NCBI GenBank assembly: GCA_019915135.1
Contig: JAHLMK010000009.1
Coordinates: forward strand, 1,736,001 to 1,800,000
From: Strobilurus pachycystidiatus
Lineage: Eukaryota > Basidiomycota > Agaricomycetes > Agaricales > Physalacriaceae
Direction: 5' to 3'
Length of the DNA: 64,000 bases
Shown here: positions 34,213 through 43,184 of the stretch, piece after piece
How the letters are laid out: each line of letters opens with the position of its first letter
Numbering within the stretch: position 1 is the first letter of the stretch
Position numbers and translations under genes: made by a program
The notes under the pieces: generated by a model
Databases searched by the model: none
Told to the model about the DNA's origin: nothing
The model's input: only the letters and a program-made list of their open reading frames with translations

Positions 34213-35640
34213 ATGGTCAGAGCCGCCTACCTGCCTCCCCGCGGTCGTAATACTTCGGCTGGCCACACACTCCGCGCATTCTCCTCTCGTCGCTGGAAGG
34301 ACTGTAAAACATACAAGAACGTTGGATTAGGTCGCCAGTTGCAGGTGATCACGGACACCCCCGCTCAAATGGGACGCCAACAGCTGCATGTACGTGTAGA
34401 TAACATACTTATGTATCAGCTCTGACCTTCAGATAGTGCCTCGAAACGAGCAAGTCTCGGATTCTCTGGCGTCCTTCTCCAGAGGAACGTCAGTTACTCT
34501 GCCTGCTCATGAACGACTGGAAATACCTGTATTCCAAATTCAACAATCTTCGTACCGCTATCAAGCGTCTTAACGGCCACAAGAACAATTCCCCCAACAC
34601 TCAAAAGAACGATTCATCAAGATATTGGAACTGCAAATGGAAGTGGTATATAGCTAAGGAAATCATCGTGAAACGATTGGCTGGTGAGGTTATAGTCTTC
34701 CGCGATGATGTTCTACTGCTGATACTTTCGCAGCGAAACGGGCTCAAATGGACCAACTTTTTCTCCAGACCAACGGCTGTACGTCTCTACCTTCATCGAA
34801 ATGCGCTGTCTCATTACTTTGTAGTTGCCAGGAATATTTGCGACGTGGACCTCCTTCAACAGAGTATGTTAACAGTACCACTTGCCGGCTTGTCCTCACT
34901 CCATTCCAGTCCTTTTCGCCAACAAAAAGATTATGAACTTCAACGAGTTAACTGGTAACGAACCCGTCCGAATTGCGGCCGTACCCGCCTGGGCAGTAGC
35001 TGTCCACCATGCTACTATGGGTGCCAAAGGCTTCGCGGCTGCATATCCTCCGCCTGGAGCGAATGGTCCCCCTCCCCCTAGACCTCCCGGCGACAGGAGG
35101 GACGATGACGATGACGGTGACGATGACGGTGACGCTCCTGCTGGCGCTGGTGGCGCTGGTGGTCCTGGTGGCGGCGGTGGTGGCGGCGGCGGCGGCGGTG
35201 GTGGCGGCGGCGGTGGTGGCGGCGGCGGCGGTGCTGGTGGCAACGGCGGCTTTCCGCATCCTCCTGCTGGACCCAGGCCGCCAGCTCCCCCAGTCACCTC
35301 TCAGAAGAACAACGTCGAAGGTGTGCAAGATTGATTAGTTCCTGTTCGACGTTCGCAGCTGATCGAATTCATCCGTACAGCCACGAGTGCAAACTGCAGC
35401 GCGACGAAGAAGAGACCTCTCCTAGAGCAACTAGACGCAGCCTTTGGAAAACCTCTGGGGAAAAAGCCTCGCCTTGGCTTGCTAGGCAAGTGTGAATTTA
35501 CAGAAGTGTCGGAGAAGTGGTCTGATAATTTGATAGTGCAAAAACCTCAGCCCTTCCCGATGGCTCCTCCGAACAAGCGATTCGATGTCATTTCTTCTGG
35601 AACGTCCAAGGCGGATGCCATATATATCGCCGATGACTGA
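34213..35640 (+). CDS. KDZ cargo: Gly-rich, acidic low-complexity protein
   Basis: Seven exons: 34213-34389, 34433-34551, 34608-34645, 34734-34778, 34825-34863, 34910-35292 and 35359-35640. They sum to 361 codons including the stop, with every phase in order. The last intron uses a weak GTCACC donor and is the least sure. The N-terminus is basic and polar. Exon 6 has a Pro-rich turn, a poly-Asp run, then an uninterrupted run of more than 20 Gly residues. Exon 7 returns to mixed charged text (LLEQLDAAFGKPLGKKPRLG) and ends ADAIYIADD. It sits directly upstream of the transposase on the same strand. Function unknown; composition resembles disordered scaffold or capsid-like linkers. Confidence 0.65.
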
Positions 35641-35785
35641 ACTGTCGTGATTGATACTGGTTTCTTATTGTAATGATTCGCTTATTGTTAGACCCTCACT
35701 AGTGTATCGCTTATTTCATATTCATGGACGCAGCCCTAATTACCATCTAAATACCTACTTTTTCACGTTCGTCTACCTTACAATC

Positions 35786-38700
35786 ATGGCTCCCAAAAAA
35801 GCCAGCACGAAAGCACCAACATCCAAAACGAAGCGTAAAAATCCACCGGTGCCGGTTCCGATGGCGCCAATCGAGGCTGGCGAGGCTCCTCCTGGCTACG
35901 GACAGCCGGGTTTCGAATGGGAAAGTGTTGGACTCCAAAAGCGGAGGAAGACAGAGGCGGCGGTAGGAGAGAAGGGGCGGATAGCGGAAGAGGAGCACAT
36001 GGACGAAGATGAGTTCATGGGAGAGCAGCAACTAATAATGGAAGGGGGAAGCACATCTATTGCGGAGGAACCGAGTCCCAAAACCGAGGAGAAGGAGAGA
36101 TACCAAGTGCGTTCTCTGCTGGATTTGACGAGCTTGACTAACGCACCACAGGGGGCATCGGTAGAGATGAAAGAGGTGCTGGAGCACAAACCGGTCTATC
36201 TGGATTACATGCTCGGTAATGAATCCGACATGACCCTCGGCGATCCATGCAAATGCGGGAAGGCAATCCGAACATGCTTGTGCTTCCAGTGTACGCACCT
36301 GCCGCCGTGTTGTTCAGCTTGTTTCCTGCAAGCCCATGAGGCGAATCCATGGCATTGGGCATATCGATGGGACGAAACCAAGGAGACTCTTGTTCAAACC
36401 GATCAGAGCGTCCTGGGGCGGGTAGTCACCTTCGGACACCGACGACATCAGGAACTGGAGTGTCCGGAGCGGCGAGCAGACGAATCTCTCGCATTCACGG
36501 TAGTCGACCTGACCGGAATCCACGCCACGCGGGCGTTCTTTTGCAAGTGTTCCCACTCCCAGGCTTTCGGTACTCGCCATCCACGTCTCGAAATGTTGCT
36601 GGCTTGTCGTATGTGGCCGTCGACAGTGAAGCAAGCGACTGTAGGCTTCACATGGGAATTGATGAAGGACTTCCACCTGCAGACTCTCACGTCCAAAAAG
36701 TCTGCGTACGACTACATGCGTGCGATACAGGCCAAAACGAACAACGCCTTTCCGGGAGACGTCAAGGTTCGTATTCTTCTAATCGATTGAGCGTGTTCTG
36801 ATTTGATTTCGTTACAGGATCTCTTTCGACAATTCATCCGTGCGCACAGGGTCTATGCAGCCTTTATGGCAGAGAAACGAAGCGGACAGGTACATGGTAT
36901 CGACAGGCTGAAGGCTTTCACCAATCGAGTCCCGCGATCTATCGTTGTACCATGCTTCTCCTGTCCTCTACGTGGATTCAACATATCCGAACCGGAAATG
37001 GATGAGGTTCCGATGCGCTATGTGTAAGTGGCTCTAAGCATATACACCATACACCAGCACAATGCTGACGGTTCTGCACAGCCACACTGTCCAATTCTCA
37101 TTAAGCGTCGATGGTCATTTTGGCTTGACCCGACTCAAGAAAGTGGATGATCCAGACGACGTCTCACTGTCGGAGGGCAGAGGCCTATTCCCTCTGGAAT
37201 CGGAGTATGATGCGTGAAGGAGTACGTGCTAAACGACGAAGAAGTACGTAGTTGTTTCTCTTGTCTAAACAACGATGCTCATTGCTTTTCAGAAGTCGAG
37301 TTGTTCGCGATTCAACGCCGTTGAGATGCAGAACAAGTTGAAGTTCAAGGGATGCGTCGTAACTGGCGTGATTGGGGTGACGTGCGGTCGACACTTCGTC
37401 TTTCATTCCATGGCAGATCTTCACAAAGGAGAAAGGTTTGTGAACCTAGCTGTACTGCTTCCTTCCTCGATTAACGAGTCGAACATCAGATTCACGAACA
37501 CGGACTTTGCGATTGCTCGTGCCTTGAGGCAGGTTATGTTGACCGCCGTCATGGCGAAGAGCATGGAAGCCGCGAGACAGTTTCGTCGTGTTATCATCAC
37601 GTACGATGTCGCCTGTCAGTTCAGCATCAAGTTCAAGGCGCGCTTTGGTCGTAGCTTTCCAGATTTCGAGTTCGTCGTCGACCTGATCTACTTTTTGGTC
37701 GCCAAGATGCACCTTTTCGGCCACATCGACGACTGCAAATACAAGTATAACCTGAACTACTTCTTTGGGTCCGGTCGTATCCATGGCGAAGGGATTGAGA
37801 CGACATGGGCCGAGTCCAAGCAAGCAGGAGGCAGTACGCGCCAGATGAACGCGGGCCATCGCCATGATAAGGTCAATGATTTGCATAATTTTTGGAATTG
37901 GATGAAGCTCGTAGGCCTGCGTAAGTTGCACCTGTTTCATCGTCGTCATCCCGCACTAATGAATGATTTGGGCAGCCGAGTTCTTAGAAAAGCATCTAAT
38001 TGCAGCTCGAATCAAATTGGCGAAAAGGGTACAAACCTTCGTCGAAGGTTCGCGAGTGGCTGGCCGCGAATCCGTTGAGAAATGGCAGAAGCTCAGTGAC
38101 GAGCACGTACCATGGCCCGAACTTCTCAAAGCTCCAGGCGTGACGGACAACGACAAGGCAAAATGGAAGAGCTTGTTCCAGATGCAGTTGACGAAGCGTA
38201 AGTCATGTTCGCCATCATGAGATCCGAACTAACGTAGGTTATAGTCCCAAGCAAAGATGATGTCTTGAAGAGCCTTGAGAAGGAAGAGGAGCGCCATGCA
38301 CATACCACTCGGAAGGGCAAGAAGATCGAGATAAAGAACCGAACGGTTCAATGGATCAGTAAAGGTGTCGAGATTCAACAGAAGCAGTAAGTGGTTTGAC
38401 AATGCTCTGCGGAGACAAAAGTCTTATGCCGTGCTGTAGGTTTGATATTCTCAAAGCCCAGAGGAAGCACGGCAATAGTGATGACATCGAACAGGCCCAG
38501 CAGTCTTTGGCGCGCGACATCAAGGCGTTCCGGAAGATTCAGCTACTCGATCTTCCTGCTCTCGAAGATCTCGTAGGTGCGGTCTGCGACGAGGATAAGC
38601 CGGTGGAGAAGGAGCTTCTCCTGCTCCCGTCGGACCTACTCGCAAAGACCACCCGGAAGAAGTACGACCTTGACGGAAAGGACGATTTCTTTACCATAGT

Positions 38701-39687
38701 CAAGGCCCGCCACTGCACCATCGAATTCCGTCTCCGAGAGGGTCAGTGTAACGAAGCGGTCCAGATGCTTTGCCTCATCATCGAGCACGGCATGCTTCTG
38801 AAAGAGACGCAAACTCAACATGCTCGCGGGGTTAGCATGAACCTGCGGTCCATGAAGTACATCAATACGGTCACAGCCAAGAAGCAGAAATATGCAAACG
38901 CATACGCACATGCGCGTCGATGCATCCTACGACTGAAAGGGCGGAAGGATGACCCCGATTTTCCACCTTTGGCTGCCTTCGACCTGTGGGCTAAGAACGC
39001 GGCGGAGGCTCCCGGACTCGGAGATGGCTCGATTGAAGAGAGTTGGATCTGGACGTATGGCCACCTGAGGACTTTGAATGGTGACGAAAAGAGCGCTTTC
39101 ATTGAGGAAGGTCCGTCACCTAACGAAGGTCAAACTCACACACAGCTAAACAGCCATCTGTAGTTCGTCGCGTACGATGGTTTCGGGCTTACGAGGAACT
39201 GAAGCGGTGGAGAGAAGAGGTGGAGATGCTAGAGGCAGAGTTTCGCCGCTTCATCTTCGCATGCAAGACCATGTCCGACTCTTGGCGGGCGTTGGCACAG
39301 GAGCGAACTCCGACTTATGCACTGTCGGTGTCGATGCCGGAGGATTCTTTGAAGACAGCCAAGTGCGGATACACTGTCTATGCCATGCACAAGGTCGACA
39401 TGTTTGCTCAGATGGAGGATAAGGCTCGCAAGTTGTTCATGCAAGCTGGCGGTGGGTTTCCGGGCGAAGGCGAAACACTCTGGGACTATATGGACAAACG
39501 AAGACCCGTTATTGATTTCAATTGGGCCAATGTGGGTTCAGCCCAGGAGAATCAAGTCGAGCTGGACAAGGAGCGTCAAGATATTCTTCGGAGGTTTCAT
39601 GCCCCCGTCGAGAATCTGGAGGGAGATGGTCACATTGATGACGGAGATGTGGATGAAGAGGACATAGTTGTAGGTTCTTCTGTGTAA
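35786..39687 (+). CDS. CxC2-type KDZ transposase, apparently frameshifted
   Basis: Exons: 35786-36766, 36818-37023, 37082-37244, 37293-37435, 37490-37920, 37976-38197, 38245-38386, 38440-39110 and 39146-39687 (last intron only 35 bases, uncertain), about 1,160 aa. A Cys cluster (CKCGKAIRTCLCFQC ... CC..C) at about 36,243-36,330 is the CxC2 domain tied to KDZ transposases. Catalytic-region marks follow: SVDGHFG (37,104-37,124), CVVTGVIGVTCGRH, GERFTNTDFAIARAL, YDVACQFSIKF, LFGHIDDCKYKYNLNYFFGS and GEGIETTWAESKQAGG. In exon 3 an extra A in the AAGAAAAG run (37,137-37,144) causes a TGA at 37,149-37,151. A missing base near 37,213 returns to frame before VKEYVLNDEE. So the gene is either recently inactivated or carries two base-call errors. 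Confidence 0.88.
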
Positions 39688-40429
39688 TGTACAATTACTA
39701 TACAATTCCCTTTACATTCGCCCGTGGGCATCAACACCTTCAAGATAACCTCAATATGTCAACGCAAATATTCCGTGTTTCCTCGTGAGCGTTTAAGTCA
39801 CTGACATCTTCTTGCGTCCTAACAATCTTCACAGTCTCCCTTCTCAACCCGGTTCTGCTCCTGCTACCCAAGGCTAACCACTTCACTTCCTTCTTCGATT
39901 GCTCATCATCCTCGGCCGCACTATGCTATGCACATGTACCTCGGAGACGTGTCACTGTAGGATTGCACGAACTCGACCCATTATTCTGCAAGGTAACATT
40001 ACGAAATGGGACAGCGTCAAATCTGTCTCGCGAGACTTGAAGATAAAGGTACATAGCATCCAATTCAAACCACCGCCCACTAACATCGTGAACAGCTTCC
40101 AGTCGTCATAACGGCGATGATAGTTGTCGTCGTTCAGAGGTATGTGTCCTGATACGTCAATATCCGTCACATACCCTATACTTACTGGATTCTCAGTCTA
40201 TATGCTGTACGAGTGAGCGATCACTACCACGGCCACCTCCGCTACATCGGCTTCAGTATCGGTATCATCCTACGAAACGTAGGTATTTCAATTTCTTGAC
40301 CGTCTCGGTACCCTAACGGACGAATGCCTCCATCAGACATGCGACGATCTTACGACCATTGCTGTGAATATCCCTCCCTTTGATGATCTTAAACATTGGT
40401 TGATGTACACGCACTGAGCGCTGGATTCG
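39688..40429. other. cargo region without a supported gene
   Basis: Between the transposase stop and the next minus-strand frame. Small plus-strand frames with splice-like borders occur (39,899-40,111), but no protein can be assembled. It may hold a decayed gene. Confidence 0.3.
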
Positions 40430-41127
40430 TCACCTTGCACTAGCGACTTCTTCCTCTCGCTGTGTACGTACAACTACCGCCCGGAAGGCGGGAGCAAGGA
40501 GTGGAGGAGTGGGACGCGCGTGCATTTCAACGAACTTCAACTCCGCGTCAGCGCTGATCGTGCTCCCACTCCCAAGTCCTTCCAGGCCCTTCAAGAACAC
40601 ATCGTTCATCCTCCCGAGTTCTGCATCGACTGCCTCTTCGTTCGTCATGGCCACGCTACGGCCGAGACCCAAGTCTGATCCCGAGTCTTGTCGCAAAGGT
40701 AAAGGGAAGGGCGTGCTGTTCATAGATGGTGAGGAACGACGTAGTCAAATCGTCGTCGTCCGTCCGAGTCGCCACAGTGACTAACCTCTCGTTGTAACTG
40801 GAATGGCGCTCCCACTACCAGGTGCTCATCAAGTCTGTCAGGCCGACATCAACATACGACAAGCTGCCCGATAACCTACCAGTCTTCAAACAGATGTGGG
40901 TGCGGCCGTCGGGGTGATGAGCTGAGCAGTGAAGGCGCGCGCGGAGAGGACGAAAGCATGGAGGGCGGCCTCGGGGTGGTTGTGAGTATCGACTGCGAAT
41001 GGGGCATCGGAAAGGTGCTCGGCACGAAGAGTGAGCGTGCCGCGAGGGTGTGGCACGGGCGAGAAAGCATGCCTTCACAAGGATGATAAACGATCCCACA
41101 AGCACCCACACGGCGTGCCGGCGGCAA
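40430..41127 (-). CDS. KDZ cargo: probable minus-strand gene, model incomplete
   Basis: The last exon (about 40,660-40,430) reads MTNEEAVDAELGRMNDVFLK and ends TQREEEVASAR, with strong protein-like composition. Two further coding-looking stretches lie upstream in other frames: TRTDDDDLTTSFLTIYEQHA at about 40,720-40,790 and HPRGTLTLRAEHLSDAPFAV at about 40,905-41,060. They are probably separate exons, but I could not fix the introns. No family recognised. Confidence 0.4.
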
Positions 41128-41266
41128 GGCTAGACCGGTACCTGACCAAATCCGTTACAGTCATGCTGTGCTGTGCCCTCTTGCCCTCATCACAGACATA
41201 CAGTGCGGCCGTTCTAGCCAGATTTTCCGTCATTCGAGCTAATTCTTTGCAGTACAGTCGAACGCG

Positions 41267-41914
41267 ATGCCCGACAGTGCAATCCCAGGCTTCCATCTTC
41301 ACGCTCGTCTCATGGGAGCGGATGGCGACGAGGATTTCCGGAAGATTGTGGACGAATACGACGCGAACACGGAAAACCTCCAGAAACTGACATCGGTCCT
41401 GTTTGGAGCGCTCGGCGCATGCCTGGGAGCCGACGCCGAGTGGAACATCAAACGGGTTTGCCTAGTGCTGCAGGCGTTCGGATTGTCGGCCGTCATCCTG
41501 GCCTGGATCCTCTACCAGATCGCGGAGGCAAAGTTCAACGCGAGAGCGACGACCAGAATCGAGGTTCTCCGAGTAGCGCGAGGCGGCGGAGGGTGGACGT
41601 TGTTGGTTTGCCTGGATTGCATGGGTCCCTTGATGATTCTGGCATTCGATGTGACCCTAGGTGAGTAATGTCTGGCATGTTGCTAACGGTTTACTGATCT
41701 TTGCAGCCGCTTTTGCAGTCTTGGCGTGGAACTTGATAGGGTGGCTGCTCGTCCCTCTCATCGTCTTTGTGGTGGCCCTCGTTATCCTCGTAGGGAGTAC
41801 GATGTTGGCAGGTACGTGTGCATACCCGCGCAGCGAGCGCAATACTGGTTAGAGCTCACATCGCTAGGTTCGTTCTGGAATCGGCGGGGTCTTCGCGAAG
41901 CGGAGGAGGGCTGA
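41267..41914 (+). CDS. KDZ cargo: small multi-helix membrane protein
   Basis: Three exons: 41267-41660, 41707-41811 and 41868-41914, giving 181 aa with consistent phases. A hydrophilic N-terminus (EDFRKIVDEYDANTENLQKL) precedes about four hydrophobic helices: a segment around residues 45-75 (VLQAFGLSAVILAWILYQIA), GWTLLVCLDCMGPLMILAFD, and the pair AAFAVLAWNLIGWLLVPLIV and FVVALVILVGSTMLAG. The short C-terminal tail is charged. The topology suggests an integral membrane protein, unusual as transposon cargo. Function unknown. Confidence 0.7.
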
Positions 41915-41936
41915 GATTTGAGTCGTAGAGGACTAC

Positions 41937-42048
41937 GATGATGTTAGGTACGTGTTTGCTCGTGCAGCGAGGGCAAGACTGATTAGAGCTCATCTCCCAG
42001 GTTCGTTCTGAAAAAGACGGGGTCTTCGCGAAGGAAAGAGAAGGGGCT
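41937..42048 (+). repeat. partial tandem copy of the membrane-protein gene 3' end
   Basis: The sequence from the intron-2 donor (GTACGTGT) to the last exon (GGTCTTCGCGAAG ... GGGGCTGA) of the 41,267-41,914 gene is repeated with substitutions directly downstream. A further echo (GGGATCATCGCGA) lies at about 42,080. Confidence 0.75.
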
Positions 42049-42189
42049 GAATTGGAGCAGGAGGCCTACTCGCAAAAACGGGATCATCGCGATGGTCTCG
42101 GCTCACCGCGCAACGAGTTTTTTCTTGATAAGTCATCGGCACTTGGCCGTCTTCTTGGACCGTGCAGGTCGACGCTGGAATGACAGGTG

Positions 42190-42214
42190 GGGCGGGGCGG
42201 GGCGGGGCGGGGCA
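42190..42214. repeat. GGGGC pentamer run
   Basis: Five near-perfect GGGGC units in tandem, a potential G-quadruplex, just inside the right subterminal array. Confidence 0.85.
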
Positions 42215-42795
42215 TGGGAATAAAGTCTAGGACAACTTCTGAGCACTCGTTGTGTGGCGTCGGCGTTGTTTTAATTGGTATTATTTTGTGATTAATCTAA
42301 ATATATTGATACCCACTGAATTGTCAACTTGTAAAATAACAAAAAAACTATTGTTTGTACAAGACCTTCGGCGTCTGAGTGGCAACAGCGCATTGTTCAC
42401 CTCAATCCCTTTCAGAGACTACCATCACCTCATTTCCTGTCTTTCCGCCTTCCCCTCAACTATGCATGTCATGCTCCATGCTCGTCGACCAGCTCAACCC
42501 CATCGTTCGCTTTACAACCCATGGAGAGATATATTCTTGACAGGGATTATGTTCCGGTGAGTGGCTATTTGAGTCGGACCTTTCTTGTGCATTGTTGACC
42601 GAAAGATAGAGCGCTTCTTCCCTCCCCCCCCTCTTTGACAAACACAGCCGATAGTCATTGCCCAGACTTGCCGAGGTCAGTACATACTTGATTCGTTCCA
42701 TGGCGACTGACACCGACGTGTGCAGGCAGCGGTGTCTGATTGCGCACAGCTACGCGTGACTGCGACCAGACAAATGTGGTGAGTTTGAGGGAACC

Positions 42796-43160
42796 GTGTG
42801 GCGGCGCGTAGCTACGGGTAAGCCGAAGCAATCTTCGCAGTCTATAATGATATGTACGCGTAGCCACGCTCTTGACATGGCGCGTGGCTACGCGGAAGCC
42901 AAATCAATAGTCCAACACCCACAAAGATATGTACGCGTGGCCACGCTCTTGGAAATGCTTGGTTGTGTAACGCGTAGCCACAAATATGAGTTACTCCCGG
43001 GGCGTCGCCGCGCGTGGCTACGGGGACCGGGAATGGATACATACACGTTGAAATCTGTATATTGTAGTCTATTCAATACAACAAAGTGAAGCGCCGTGGC
43101 CACGGAAAGCGTCGCCACGCCAGTCGGAAAGTCATCTGAGATGGTCGAACGTGGCCACAT
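42796..43160. repeat. right subterminal array of ACGCGTAGCCAC-like motifs
   Basis: About nine copies in both orientations, for example at about 42,800, 42,855, 42,882, 42,930, 42,968, 43,010, 43,094 and 43,150. They are the same motif as the left-end array, with GTGGCTACGCG, CGTGGCCACG and GCGTAGCCAC variants. Confidence 0.85.
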
Positions 43161-43176
43161 GATCACTGCAATGTCA
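43133..43176 (-). repeat. KDZ terminal inverted repeat, right
   Basis: Read inward on the minus strand it begins TGACATTGCAGTGATC. It shares CAGTGA, GTGGCCACGT and CCATCTCAGATG with the left end. The element ends at 43,176. Confidence 0.82.
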
Positions 43177-43184
43177 GCCTTTTG
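43177..43184. repeat. KDZ transposon target-site duplication, right (GCCTTTTG)
   Basis: Identical to 18,807-18,814. It lies within the gypsy coding frame. Confidence 0.93.

Larger units (their letters stand above)
18815..43176 (+). mobile_element. 24.4-kb KDZ-type DNA transposon with cargo genes
   Basis: Boundaries come from three independent signs. There is an 8-bp duplication (GCCTTTTG) at both ends. Imperfect terminal inverted repeats align at CAGTGA, GTGGCCACGT and CCATCTGAGATG (CCATCTCAGATG at the other end). The interrupted gypsy frame is restored across the junction. The element carries a CxC2-KDZ transposase at 35,786-39,687 and about twelve other genes, most on the opposite strand. 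KDZ (Kyakuja-Dileera-Zisupton) transposons are a known, expanded class in basidiomycetes with about 8-bp duplications. Cargo on this scale and its composition are what stand out here. Confidence 0.9.

Noticed and set aside
34896..35297. Minus-strand Pro-rich and Ala-rich frames opposite the Gly tract
   Set aside because: They are antisense shadows of the GGC/GGT repeat and have no other support.
34882..35334. Stop at 35,332-35,334 as the end of the Gly-rich protein
   Set aside because: Skipping 35,293-35,358 as an intron opens a further 94 codons with good composition ending at 35,640, so the longer model is preferred, though the donor is weak.
18815..43176. A TET/JBP dioxygenase gene among the KDZ cargo
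   Set aside because: Some fungal KDZ elements are reported next to TET/JBP genes, so I looked for the HxD...H...R pattern in the cargo frames. I found no convincing match.
43163..43176. The stop codon at 43,163 as the natural end of the gypsy pol gene
   Set aside because: The last residues before it are encoded by the KDZ end; the true frame continues at 18,806.
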